In this document: positions 22,729-35,785 of the stretch, piece after piece
How positions within the stretch are numbered: position 1 is the first letter of the stretch
Layout: each line of letters starts with the position of its first letter
Origin: Apostichopus japonicus
Lineage: Eukaryota > Echinodermata > Holothuroidea > Aspidochirotida > Stichopodidae
NCBI RefSeq assembly: GCF_037975245.1
Contig: NC_092566.1
Coordinates: forward strand, 17,275,001-17,339,000
DNA: 64,000 nucleotides
Reading direction: 5' to 3'
Program-made: the position numbers and the translations under genes
The notes under the pieces: model-generated
Database searches by the model: none
What the model was told of the DNA's origin: nothing
What the model saw: the letters and a program-made list of their open reading frames with translations, nothing else

Positions 22729-24154
22729 GCCAAGGGCGAACGAAAACCCATACGCTGTTTCATATAGTCAACTAGTTCATTGGCCAAGGATATATATGTA
22801 AATGGCATTTGCAATATTTGCCTCGTAAAAGTGAAGTGGCATTATATGTTAGTGGTGTACGTCATATACTCATTGCAATATTAAAGTAAGAGCAAAAAGT
22901 TGAATTCTCAGCATCGTACGGTTAAAACTACATCCTGAGAAAATTTTGTATGGAACGTATCTGGCAACAGTCGAATGAACGATGCCATCTTGGTAAGTGA
23001 GCTGAATTTTCTTCATAACCCATTTATCCACAACAGAATTTTATGTATCCCCACAAGAAAGAAAATAAAAAACATGTTTTTGAAAATCTAAATACAGAGA
23101 CAATTGACAGTTGTAATTAAGCAACCATTCCAAGTGTATTACATATTAAAGATACATTCAAATAATGATAATAGGCAAGTAAAACGTTCCCGAGCATTAG
23201 CGTGCTTGATGACATCTCAGACCATGTATTTATATTGGATTATATTTTCGCATTAAGATAAGTTTAACATTGTCTACCACCGGATAAATCCCTTTATTTG
23301 GTGTCCCGAAAGGGCAAACTGGAGTCACTCTTAAAAAACTTGCAAAATTGTGAGGGGAACCGCGGGTTATAAAGTCGGCAATGACTATTACGCGGATCGC
23401 AAAGTCGATAATTGCTATTACGGTTAGATTCGTTCAACATTGCAGCACCCAGAACCATTCTACTCAAAGCCGAAGCCAAAGTGAATTAGTCAGGTCACAC
23501 ATCCGGAGTCTATGCATGCTATGTTCTTCAATACCGCCCTCATTTTCTTTCGGGAAAGGTAGTCTTTGATAGTTCTCTCGATTACATCAAATCATGTTGA
23601 TCTCTCTGTACATTAACTACAACTTTCATGAAAATGACTTTATTGCAAAAAAAGATTGTTTTTCACTTGAAATGTTGATAGTTGCATATATTAGTCAATT
23701 CCACACATTTATGAAATGACCATTTGGTTGCAAAAGGACTAAATGTTTACTTTTGACATTTCAAAAATTCAACATTTCGTAGTAAAATGTTTGTTAAAGG
23801 TAATGTGAGTTATAATGACAAATATTCCGTCAAATTGCATTGTTTTTTTAAATTAAGTACATATTGCAGAAAATTGCAGAAAGTTGTCGAATTGCAAAGT
23901 GACAAGTGAGTAATTCATGATATATATCAAAATTGTGCAAATTTCAACATGTAATCACAAATTTGTTACAGTTATTCGAGTTCTGTAAGTTTTTAAAGTT
24001 AATATGCTTTAGCACCCTCTATTTTTAAACTCGCTTGTAAGTCCCCCGCCCCCCCCCCCCCTATCCATCTTCATGACAATACAATGTGGAATTACGTGAG
24101 ATGCCGCAATTGAGCAGCTTCAGCAGTTATTTATATACATTAAATAAATTCAGC
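22729..24154. other. No gene recognised
   Basis: No recognisable gene. From 23.6 to 24.0 kb there are loose repetitions of CATTTCA and AATTGCA motifs, similar in style to 60.59-60.74 kb, but I cannot define a unit. Confidence 0.4.
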
Positions 24155-24162
24155 CTCTGAAG

Positions 24163-25334
24163 CAGTGGCGTAGCCAGACTTTTCCATCTGGGGGGGCAAA
24201 GGGGGGTGAAGGGTCTGATTGGTGGGGCAGACTAAGCTAGTACAAAAGACATACCAAAAAGTTTGCATGACAAACCGTGGCAAATCGGGTATTGTGTCAG
24301 CAATGTAGGGTACAGATGGTCACTCTAGTTAGCTGACTTTTTATGTTATTTCCACATAGGTATTATTAACGATAAAACAGATCACTGAAAAAGTCCTCGA
24401 TAATTCTCTTTAAAAATCTGAATAGACTATGCTCTTTCTGTCAGTATTCAAAGATGATCAGCATGATATCTGACTTGCCTGGGAGTGTAACCACCCCCCC
24501 CCCAATCAACAAAAGATGTTATCATTCCCCCTTCGGGCCCTTCTTTTGCACTTTCTAGGGGTCACTCAAACAGTCTAGCGAAGGTTAATTCGCCTATTCT
24601 GATGACTGTCTGCGAACTTATCAACGAATTTCGCGCCCTATTACAGACAGACTAAATTAAGGTGACCATATTTTCGTGACTGAAATCGGGGACATTTATT
24701 GCGTGACTGATATGGGGGAGGGGTTTAAGGGGAGGGGCTGTCCCCCTCCCCTTTGGAAAATTTTCAAGTGCCTAAGGAAACACATCGCGATTGTTCGCGT
24801 AGGCGTAGCAAACATTTTGTAAGTTTCAGTCAATATGCAAATTGTTTCTAAATACTGTGATATTCATTCTGCCATACACGTCACTCACGTGTGAATCATT
24901 TCGGAACACAATCCAGGGATCAGGGATAACCATGTGAACATAAAACTGAACGTAGCCTCCGCTTGTGAGTGCCGCGGAGACCGTTTAATGAAATTGCCAA
25001 CCCGTTTCCACATTTGACAATACAGAGACAGTGGCGTTTTTTGCGCTGCTGCTTTGGTCAAATTCTTTTTCAAGGCAATGTTCCCATGGAAGTGATTTTT
25101 ATTTTGGCCACCCAATTTCGCAGATAGAGAATTAGGTAAAAGGTAAAGAATAAAAATTGCACAAAAACCATGGTAATATGCACATAGGCCCAGCAACATA
25201 TTTAGTGTGCATTCAAGTTTTTTTTCTCAGTCAATAAATTCCATTTGGGGGGGCAAGTGGGGGGGCGAGCATTTCAACTGGGGGGGGGGCTCCCGCCCCC
25301 CTGCCCCCCCCCCCCCCCGCTGGCTACACCACTG
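24163..25334. mobile_element. 1.17-kb hAT-like element, no transposase
   Basis: Left end CAGTGGCGTAGCCAGAC. The right end on the minus strand is CAGTGGTGTAGCCAGC, a 15-bp inverted repeat with one mismatch. It is flanked by a perfect 8-bp duplication CTCTGAAG (24155-24162 and 25335-25342). Just inside each end is the same-orientation segment TCCATCTGGGGGGGCAA (left) and TCCATTTGGGGGGGCAA (right). A segment at 24690-24790 is the reverse complement of the TTTTCCAAAGGGGAGGGG motif in the 22281-22720 element. No transposase-like frame is seen, so it is non-autonomous. Confidence 0.9.
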
Positions 25335-25371
25335 CTCTGAAGAAGATCCTGCTAGGATCGAAACGTCAGGC
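25335..25371 (+). ncRNA. Interrupted hammerhead-ribozyme-like motif (Penelope-type), 3' part
   Basis: After the right-hand duplication the sequence reads CTGAAGA (25337-25343), an extra A, a 5-bp hairpin GATCC/GGATC with loop TGCTA (25345-25359), GAAA (25360-25363), then CGTC and AGGC (25368-25371). The matching stem I strand GCCT lies left of the transposon, at 24153-24156, immediately before the other CTCTGAAG copy. This matches the CUGANGA...GAAA core of hammerhead ribozymes, with the very short ACGU stem III of dimeric types known in Penelope-like elements. The extra A before stem II is a deviation, and the insertion has destroyed the fold. Confidence 0.45.
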
Positions 25372-28300
25372 CCACTTACTTTTACACACTCTAAGACATT
25401 GTCAGCTGGATATGAACCAAGTTCCGATGTTCGGTGCCCATGGTTACGGAGAGGTTCAATGAATGAGGAATTCAGTAGTCCAACCATTTTATTGTTAACG
25501 TGAGAGACATTGAATTCATTTCAATACTACGGCAGTCACTGGTAGAGAATGGGTGGAAGAGTTTCGGAGTAAGTTACACCTTTTTTTTACTGTCGGTTAA
25601 ATGTAGGCCTAGGTGGTAAAAGTTGTCTGTTATAGGCGGTTTGGTCTGCAAAACAATATCTTCTCGCTCATCTTTATAAACCCGTTGTTACTCTTTAATG
25701 ACGAAGTAAGTAGGGCCCATACATCTAGGGTGGAGGGGGGGGGGGGCCTGTCCTTAAGCTGGTACTAAGTTTAGTAGCCAAAAGTTATGACAACGTTCAT
25801 CAAAGTCTAGGCACCGAGAGCTGCTTTAAAGTTTTAATCCATATTAGTTTATTCAATGAGTAAGTGACACAAGAGGTTAATTTTTCTTATGTTAAAGGAT
25901 GCATAAAACCTTGAAACAAACCTACATCTCAAGATCAAGGTGATGTGTTTCTTATTCAATCAAAATATGAATAGAACAACAACAAAAAAAGCAACCGTCG
26001 CCTAAGGGAAGGTTATTTGTTGATAGTTTAGATGCGATCTGCTAGCGGTCACTAGGATTATAGTTTTATCTTACCCGTGTGAAACACCTGAAATTCCAGC
26101 TTGTCAATGAGTGTTGTTGGAATGAGCTAGACTGACTTATCACGTTGATGTCTTCTGAAGGATGACGGGGGCAAGGGGGTAAGGGGGGAGGGGGTCCTCT
26201 TCCATGTTATTTTCCCAAAAGTTGAATAGTCTATTGTTGTAGGCCTAGTGTATACGTTGACAGCTGGTGCACGTTAGTATAGTTCATTGTAATAGGTAAG
26301 AAGTGGGGTAAATGTGGTAACTGTATGTGTCCTCTGTTGTTGTTTCTTTGTTGTTGTTGTTGTTGTTAATGATGATATTGTTCTTGTTGCCGTTGCTTAC
26401 ATGGTAGTACTTGACACTCTATTATTGGAAATATGTTCGTAAGTAGGGGCGTGGAGAGTTAGGCGTAGGCCACTTGCGACAATTATGTTACCACGCTATA
26501 TATTATTATTTATATATTATTATATATTATTACCGATATATTATTGAAACCAAAACGAGAATACATATCTTTTATCCCATATATTATCCCCAGTTCCTAA
26601 TTAAAAACGGACCAGGGATGTATCCCCTTGGACCCCCCCCCCTTCCATCACTCTCCCTCCTCCCTCAACATCAGGTCTGACTGTAAGACACATTACTCTC
26701 CCACCCTCCTCACCGTCGGACCACTCAAAGTTCCGCCAAAAACTTGGACGTTAGTTTATAGTGAGACCTGAACTAAAGTGTAGGTCGAAGCTAAGATAAA
26801 CCCGCAGCTATCACTAAAATTACATAGCGCCACTATTTTGTCTTTTATATCGCTCAGTCGTCTAAACTTGCTCAGTCGAAACTAACTTTGCAAAGTCAGT
26901 TTTTATAAGAATTTTGCACGTGCAAATGTTTCGATCGGACATTGATACACATTGTGTGCATGCGTCCCTATTCTGTTTTATTGTTACCGTCCGATTTTGA
27001 CATGTTGATGATAATGTATAATACGGTTGAATACTTATTTGTTCACAATTTTCGCCAAACGGTTTTTACACAACAAATTTCTACGATCATTGTAAGCGTT
27101 TTTTACGGTAACACCAGTGTTACTACTTCATGGTGATATTCTTGTTACTGTGTACAGATTAGCAATATATATCAAGAGTATGTCACCGTGGGGATAATCT
27201 ACTGAGGGAGTGAGCCGGATATACCCTTAACAGTAATGGCGAGTTCCCAGGGAGGAGGGGTGACATGGTAAAGCCCCCCCACCCCCACCCCACCCACACG
27301 CAGACATTTTCAGGGACGAAGACGTAAGGGCCAAAAAATTGGAAAAAGAAAGAAAGAAATAGCGATGCTATTTGATAGGCCGACTCGATTGGCAACTTCT
27401 TTTCATAGCATGATGTGATCTGCTTCTCAGAAGGTTTTCCTCATTATCCATACTAAACATATTTTCTGAACAACTATAGCTTTGATTCCATGATTGACAC
27501 TTTTCGTCCAAGTTCCCTTTGTCTCACGGACCTAGACTGTCGTCTTAAAGGAAAAATGAAAAAAAAAACTCCTCTTGGGTCAATGTATAAGATAGAGCCA
27601 TGCTTGTATACCAAGACACACGTACTATTATGTACATGTATTTTGTAAAGGTTTAATACCGTTAATGATACGCACAGGCCCGCTGGGAGCATAGAGGAGT
27701 GTGTCTCCTTACCCCCCCCCCCCCACCCCCACTCCCTTCCACCACTCCCTTCCCCCGAATTTCCGTCCAAATGACTTACATTTTAGAAAACACGCAATTA
27801 AGTCGTATACACTGGCAACATTCAAAGTTGTACTGCACACATGAAGGTGGAAAACTTATAGCTACACCTACACCCGTTTACCGAAACCAAAATATCCTCT
27901 TTCGCTACCGTTATACCCGTTCCAATGACGAACATCAGTCAAATTTTGTGCCCTCCCCTCAGACTGTCTGCTAGAGTTTGAGTTTGTACTTGTACTCGTG
28001 CAAATGTTGTTGTACTCCCACTGCAGGTATCGATGAAAGTATATTTTGGAGGAACGATTTCACTCGAGCTGAGATTCCACTTTTAAGTTTCCATTCCTAA
28101 CCAGTTACACGCAGCTGTATTTGATTAAGTTTTCCATCGCTGCGTGACGTCAATGTAAAAAAAAAAACTCTTAATGCTTACCTGGGAATTTCCAATTTTT
28201 TTGTTCCCTCACAATAAATGTTAAGATTACAAAGCAAAAGTTTACGGGTGTGAATTGTGATAAAAGGTAATTGAAAATGATATTGGATTGTATCCAAGTT

Positions 28301-30340
28301 TAATATTATGAGAGGATAGAAAAACAGATGAAATACACAAAAAACCTGTTTTGATTATAGTCTCGCAATGTTTCCCACATCACCGTAACGTGGTAATTTA
28401 CGGACTGCGCACAACGAATTGAAGGCCGCTGGGTCCCTTTTCAAACAAACTTTATGGGAAACTTGAGTTTGAAAAAGACATTAATATTAGGGTAAAGCCT
28501 CCTGATAATATTTCGAACAATAGGAGTCACGTGATTGTATAAGGTCTTTTGTTTTCTCAATAAGGTAAAATCTGTTAAAGGAACTGTATGCTTGCTTTTC
28601 GTGACTGAGATAATGTAGCCGTTTTACCTCTACTCTCTACGTGTGAAGTGGTTGGAATGAAAGTTATTTCTTTCTCGCCAAAATGGTATACAATTCGATT
28701 CATTTACAGATAACATTTCGCTGTAAGCTATATAGTTTTTAGGTGAAGATCATTTCTTTTTTAAATCTCTTGAACACAAGTTGCGTTATCTTTTAAAAGG
28801 GTGCACAATATAGACAACAGTATAGTACGTTGTATTTGTACTAAGCCCCTGGTAAAATAGCGCCGGGTATAATGTGACGTCATACAGCGATGCGATTAAA
28901 CTTTGTCGTGATTTCTACAAGTGCATGCGACCTAGAACCCCACATATTGTAGATTATATTAACTAAACATTCGGGGTTTATATACAACAATACACACCCC
29001 TCCCCCCCCCCCCAACACACACACATAAAGGGGGAAATGGCCTATATAACTTAATCGTGGGACAAATGTTAAAGCATTGACGGTAAATTTATAAATATAT
29101 TTTAATGCGAGTAGCCGTCTGGAAGTAGCCTACATAATCACACAAGTGCGTGAATTCCAATATCGTTAGTGCACGTACCCCATAGGTATCACCACGAAAC
29201 TTCACACAAACGACTATGACTTGCTAAGTAGCTAGTTAAAGTATACAATTGTAATTAGTGTTTATATGTTTAGCCAGTTTGGTACACATAGTGTACACAT
29301 AATGTCTATACGTGGATCCCGGTATCATCATAGGACATAACGCACATATAGAACGCGAGACGCCCCAACTTAGGACCATATGACTTCCTACGCAGCCCAG
29401 CGTAGCCACTGGGTGCATATGGGACATGCCCACCCCACCCCCACCCCACCCCCATCCCGAAAACTTGCAGGCTTTCTTCCAACTTGACTTACATTTGATA
29501 ACACACGATAAAAATGAAAACGATACGTAGCTAAAATTTTGGAAATGCTAGCAATATGTTTCATCCAAACTAATATTTCTCATATGGGAGGGGACACCCA
29601 CTCTTTCACGCTCCACCCAGGAAAGAACATCATTATTTTCCATCCGCCTCCCCGGACCTCAAAAAAAGAAATTGGCTTCGATCCCGTTCCATGTTAAGCC
29701 TATCAAGTTTTCGCTCAAATATTTTCCTTTCAAGTCGTCTAATATAATAAATATAATATAGAAAATATAGAAAACAAATCGTTCGCCAAGAATACTAGAA
29801 CGTTTACAACAAAAATCGAGATAACTTCTCGAACAATCGTACACCCTCCGAGACTACGATGTTACCCAAAACAAGCCTACTGCTTATTCCTAATCATAAC
29901 TGTCTCCAAAAATGTTAAATTGGACGGTATATTGCCTGGTTGCCAAACTTACAAAGCGTGCCTAGATTTGTTTTTTTCTTAACAAAAACCATCTTTAAGC
30001 CTCGAATGCGGAACGACCCTTTATTTTGCTTTCATCATTTTCGAATAATTTGCCGAGATTTGAAACAGCTTTGGCATTTCATCGTGTATCAATAGCTGGT
30101 TATTTTACCTGTCAGTAACAGCTCTCACAATTTTGATAAGCCCGCTTTGGGCGGCCCCTAGTATTTGATTTCAAACCTATTTCGTCGAGAAAAGTACGCT
30201 GACATCTATCATAAATGCTTCGAAGGCAAATGGGATTTTCATGGGTGGTCTCAAAGTATTTGAGAACGGGAACGGTGGTGGTGGTTTATATTATTGAAAG
30301 AGACGTTGTTGCTGGATTGTTGAGAAATTTACAGATCTTT
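25372..30340. other. No gene recognised
   Basis: CpG content is clearly higher than in 1-8 kb. There are poly-C or poly-G runs (for example 25730-25745, 27709-27724, 28986-28999), a (TTG)n stretch at about 26337-26368 and an ATT-rich stretch at 26500-26545. A MITE-like sequence near 26446 (GGGGCGTGG) has no matching partner. The short open frames are not convincing. Confidence 0.4.
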
Positions 30341-30909
30341 TCATAACTTTGAGATATTGTTGCTTATACCATGGAGCTATTCTCGTTTATAGCTCCATGC
30401 TTATACACGCTGGAAACCAGTCACGTGGGATTACAGATTATTTGAAGCTAGCCAATCACCTGTTACCACGAATGACGTCAACCCAAGGAAAACTATTAAT
30501 TTCGATACAATTCTCAATCTACTTACTTGCTTCATTTTTTATTCAATTTTGGGGGGAGAAAAAGCGCTTCCAGTTTCCGAAATTGGTTATCTTCGCTTCC
30601 GTCGAAACGGACCGTGTAATTCGGACTCGTAAATCTTCGAAACAAAGGGACGGACTAAGCGAACTATTTCGCGGTTTGATAAAGGGGGACTTATTCCCTG
30701 CGGGATTTTGCCTCCAAATTGGAAAACGTCACCTTTCAAATGGACAGGGTGAACAAAAGTGCAAAAGTACTAATCTTGTTGTTGAAAACTTCTGTCACCG
30801 AGGAAGCGAAGCAAATAATATTGTGCAATCATAAATCGGATGGAATGGTTGTCAAAAAATACTTGCCTTGTATGCTTGATGAGAAGCCACGAAGGTCTCA
30901 AACAATTTA

Positions 30910-31430
30910 AAGGGGATACAAACCCAGCCATCATCTATAGCTCATATGAAAGAGGAACTGTGTGAAGAGCAACTCACACCCCCCCCCCCCCCCTTCCACA
31001 ATGGCTAAGAAAATGTTTCCTATGTTTGAGAGATATCCTATACATTATAAGAGTTGTCTCTGGGAGCTGTCATTATGTAAATATGTGACGTCATAGAGCC
31101 ACTTTGGGATCTGAAACACTAGCTTTGTCTCTGTCGTTTGTTGTCTTTTCACACATTCAAAGGTGAATAATTGTTAGCAGTGATGTTAACTGAAATTAAT
31201 GATGTCACAGTGATGTCGCGTAATTACAATTAAATGTCGAAATTAAATCACAATTATGATCCAGTATTTTAGATTCAGCGTTATTAAAACTGACCGATGT
31301 CATGAAAAGTGAAGATTATTCGATGATGTCATGTTTAGACTTGATCAAGTCTTCGGCCTTTTATGTGAAGTAACATTAAATCGGTGATTCCCTCCCAAAA
31401 TGGAAACAAGATTTTTCGTACCTGTCCGGG
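30910..31430. repeat. Dispersed repeat family, copy 2
   Basis: Same family as 20130-20680: it shares GGGAGCTGTCATTATGTAAA near 31066 and TTTAGACTTGATCAAGTC near 31333, then GTGAAGTAACATTAAAT. A TGACGTCA palindrome lies at 31086-31093 within it. It runs directly into the minisatellite starting at 31437. Confidence 0.65.
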
Positions 31431-31436
31431 GAATTT

Positions 31437-31713
31437 GTTCATGACAGTTATCTCTATTACATAGACCAATAATGATAAATGGGCTTGTGTCTCATTGGCT
31501 GTGGAGGTGGGGAGGGAGGTCGGCGGTTGTGGGGGGGGGGGGGCGCTGTTCATGACAGTTATCTCAATCACATAGATCAATAATCATAGGTTCGTTTGTG
31601 TCTCCTTGGCTGTGGAGGTGGGGAGGGAGGGCGAGGGGGGGGGGGGAGTTGTTCATGACAGTCATCTCTATCACATAGACCAATAATGAGTTGTGGGTTT
31701 GTGTCTCCTTTAA
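31437..31713. repeat. ~103-111-bp minisatellite, short array
   Basis: Units anchored by GTTCATGACAGTTATCTC begin at 31437, 31548 and 31651. Each contains CACATAGACCAATAATGA-like sequence, GTTTGTGTCTCCTTGGCTGT and a variable G-rich stretch. The same unit makes up the longer array at 41100-41905. Open frames through it are artefacts. Confidence 0.9.
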
Positions 31714-34700
31714 GAATAACTCAATGAAACGTAAGATAGGGAAGGACATATTTTGTGCTTTGGAACATACTCATTATCATAACCATATATATATATATAC
31801 AGAGATATCTTCGGCTTTACTCTGAAATAAGATTGTTGACACAGGAATCTGACGCTGCATTGAACAACAATATGCGCTGTTATATATGAACTATACCCAC
31901 AACAATCCGTTGCTCTGTTCGTTTCTAATTGGGGAATGTTTGAACTTCCTTTACTAAAACAATCCTCTATGGAAATGACACGCAAGTGTACAAAGGAATG
32001 TTAATTAATATAAGAAGGATTGAAGAAAGGTACATCTTTGTTTGAATTATTTTGAATGAGTCGCGTGAAATAATTAAAAACGGATAAAAGAGAGATCTGG
32101 GTTATTTGATGAGTGTTCCATGTTTGACGTCACAATGTACTTTTCTCAAAGACCAAAATAGAATACAAAATTCAAGAACAGCACATATTCGGAAGTGTTC
32201 AGAGTTTCAATAACAAGGACGATAACAAAATAGAATGGTTTTGAATTTTGACATCCCGTAAAGGCGCTCGCCCCTTTTCAAGTTAAAAAACAGAAAAAAA
32301 CCCCAGAAAAGTACGGTATAGTTCTTAACAAAATCTTGCGTGTAAACCTAATTATAGACCCAAATTAGAGCAGGAATATGCCCTAAAATACACCATATTG
32401 CGTCTACTTTATTCTGTGGCGTGAGGGAGGGGGTAAACCCAGACCCACGCCTACATTAGATTCGGTTTCAAAGACCCCAGAGCCATTACCCCCTCCATTG
32501 TAAAATACTGGATCCGCCCACCGTGTCGTGGGTTTTTTAACATTTTATTTGAAGTTAATAAGACAAATTTGACATTTCATATATCAAATATTGCGCACAG
32601 AAAAAACTTCAACATTTATTTGTCCTTGAGAAATTCATAATTCATTTCCAATATGTTATATACAGGAAACCACAACAGCCTATAACAGACCTATTGACTT
32701 GTTAAGCTGACTTCTGGTCGATGGTCACGTGATAAATACGTATACCTCACACTATATACCTCACAGTATAAGGGCGTGATATATTAGTCGTGTTGTACAA
32801 ATGAACGATTATAAAATATATAAAAACGGAATTTAAAACCTATTAAAATTGACTCAGGCGAATGATACTATTAGCATTTGTTTACGAGTTTCGAATAACA
32901 GAACAAGTTTTACATAGAGTTAAACTCAACTCAAAATGTTTGCAATTTCATCACCATCATCACTTTAAATCTTCAGTAGTGTATGACAGATATGTGAGGT
33001 CACGTGCGGGTCAATCTTGGGTCAACTGTGGGTCATGTATGATGAATGCGTTTAAAGGGGTCATTCCGTTACCCCCTTTGTATCGATGTTCCAGGAATTG
33101 CCTTGAAATTATTGATGATTTCTCAGTCGAGTTCTTTGAATATACAAATTGGTGCAACTCGTCGAAGAAGGTTTTCTTGATAGTTAAAATATTTAAGAAA
33201 TGTAATTATTTTATGCAATTATATAAAAGAAAGGATTCCAAAAATAATCTTTTCATACTGTTGACATATCGAGTATCCCTCTTTTGAAAGTCGTGTCTGG
33301 TTGAGTTTTGAAGCACGCGCTATATACGTGCGGTGCATGTATAACAGACATGCTAGTTTATTCCCGACGATGAATAATTAAAGGACCCCTCGTTGTGTCC
33401 CTGTCGGGGGCTCTAGGAGAGCACCCCCCCTGTAACTGCAATTTCCATGCACAAATAAAAGAGGAAACCATTTCTGAGATAGTGAAGCAAGCAGGATGGT
33501 TTAATGCCGAAACGGGAAACGCAGAAAATAACATAAATCTAAAAAGTTTAAAGAAAGGTAAAAATGACTGTAAATTATCCAAAACGCCAATGTTTTATTG
33601 CAAAAACTGCAATATTTGACTCGTTTCCTTAGTTACAATATATTTACAAAACCATAAACAAGACTCGTTCTGAAACAATATTAATAATAATAACTGTATA
33701 TTTGCGGTAATAAAGTCTATCCGTTTGGTTTATAGTTCACTCGACGGTTATACGAATTTTAACCAAATGCGACCGACCTGTGAGGGGGGGTTCAAAACTA
33801 AATTTTCCGGAACGAAATGTCACACCTCTCTTTACCATTAACATTCCAATTCGTGTTATAATATATTTTTAAATTCTAGCTACTGGTTTTTATGATGTTA
33901 TCGTTTATTGAACGCCGAGTGAACGTGTCTAGGCAATTAGACTATATAGGGGTGAAAGGGATATTTGCTCAAACCAAACGATTTTATATTTTTGTACCAT
34001 TGTGGTTTTTGAGAATATCTCAGATGAAATGACCCACAAAGTACACACACAGGTCGCAGGGATATATGTATAAGTTTCCAACTACAAGGGGTGTACACAA
34101 TTTATCTGTAAAAAAGAGGATTTCACAGAACCACTGACATGTATGTTTCATTGTCGATTATGACATTTAGTTGACGTTTCCGTTGTTATATTTTTACTGC
34201 TTTATTTATAGAAAGTTTGTCATTTTAAAGTATAAATTGGTCTGATATTTAATAAAAAAAATATACTTTAGAGTAATATTTATTTTGCAAAACGCAGTAC
34301 AGTGTGAGCTCGGTGACATTTATGACCTAATATGAATTTTTATGATCAAATTTAAAGCACCTGGTTGGCCTATGTATATGAAGGAAACACGTAGACACGT
34401 TACATTTCTATATTGTCATTAAAGGGCTATAACGTGACTAAAAAAGATATTAGTTGTATTCTAAAATGTCTACAGCGTATATTAACAGATTACACAAAAA
34501 ATTGTAAGCATTTCTCTTAACAATTTTATAATATCCCTATATATCTTACAAGCATAAATTTGTGAATATCTTTGAATCTTTGTGTCCACAAGTTTGTGAG
34601 TACACAGATCAAATACTTCTGGTAACAGGAAGCACATGCGAGCTTCACTTCGTATAGATTCCCTTTAAGTTTCAAAAAGATTATTTTTTTTCTTCTTTTT

Positions 34701-35619
34701 TTTACATGAAAGTTGGAGAAACTTCCTTCCTTTTCAAAACGAACTTTAGCACTTTGCTTATAGAGGCCTACACAACTTTGAAAAATGTTTCACCAAACTC
34801 TTATGTTTAGCCCTATAATTATTTTGATGTCACTATTGGACAGTTTGGTGGTGGTGCTATTATCGCTACCAACCAGGCTCCTAAACGTACCAGTTAGTTA
34901 TACCCGTAGAAAGGAATGATGAGTTAGAGGGGGGCAGCAACAATTTAGGAAAGAATATCAACACTTTAAGGACGAGTGTCAACAATTTAAGTTTTTGTAT
35001 ACATAATGGTGGCACATTTGGGGAGGGGGGGGGTCACAGTCGTCTCACGAGTGGGGGCGGTTCACTGTGCCCCGGCCTTGCTATGAGCCTGCAGCTAGCA
35101 TTAGCATTTATAATTATATTAGGTATCATTGTATTTATTTGAAGTGAATGACATGTCAGGTTTGTTAATGGTCCGTATTCAACTGTTTTGAAGTTGTAAA
35201 TCAAAACAAATAGCGCCCTCGGTTGTGACGTCATATTCCTATTCCTTGGGCAGAAAACAGTCATTTTACCTTCCTCAGTTTTTTTTTTAAATGTATACAT
35301 CATAATTAAGAGTGATAATAGTAATATAGATAGTGGAAACATAAAGAGAGAAACCTATAGCGTTTTCTATATAGAGGTCGAATTGTTTCAAGTATCAATA
35401 ATGAATAATTTAATTTAAAAAAATGCAACAGCAGTGTGTTAATGATCGTTTGGCATAATGAGGTTACTCTTACGCAGAAAAGGCTCTGGGCTTGCAAAAA
35501 TACTTCTGATTAATTTTATCAGGAATGCAAGAGGACATGAGTGCATTGGTTTTATGTGATATTAACGCGTATGATGTAAAATTTGCCAAACAAAATTCAA
35601 ATTTGTCACAGACTGTCCT
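31714..35619. other. No gene recognised
   Basis: Nothing I can assign. 32380-32525 resembles the interior of the hAT-like elements at 22 kb (a CACCATATTGCGTCTA motif, then a G- and C-rich block and GGATCCGCCCACC), but I found no target-site duplication. The 141-codon frame at 32862-33287 has biased composition and no recognisable domain. Confidence 0.4.
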
Positions 35620-35624
35620 TTTTT

Positions 35625-35785
35625 TTTATATCATGCAATATCGTATGACATCACACAGTATCACATGACATCACATATTGGCATATGACATCACACAATG
35701 TGACATCATATCACACAATATCACATGTGTTCGCACATTAGCACATTATGACATCACATCGCATCATGTGTGAAGTCCGCTACAG
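35625..35785. repeat. Degenerate TATCACATGACATCACA array
   Basis: About eight imperfect copies of a 14-20-bp unit rich in CACAT and GACATCA, for example near 35641, 35664, 35687 and 35704. It is a simple-repeat expansion with drift. Confidence 0.8.

Noticed and set aside
30349-30910. Overlapping 161- and 63-codon frames that could be an exon
   Set aside because: No domain or family is recognisable in either frame, there is no splice context I trust, and the 3' side runs into a dispersed repeat. CpG richness here is shared with the whole region.
32340-32530. Possible hAT-like element with interior similar to the 22-kb elements
   Set aside because: A right end (CCGCCCACCGTG) is visible, but neither a left end nor a target-site duplication could be found.
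32862-33287. 141-codon frame
   Set aside because: Random-looking composition with a His run from a CAT repeat; no domain, no splice or promoter support.
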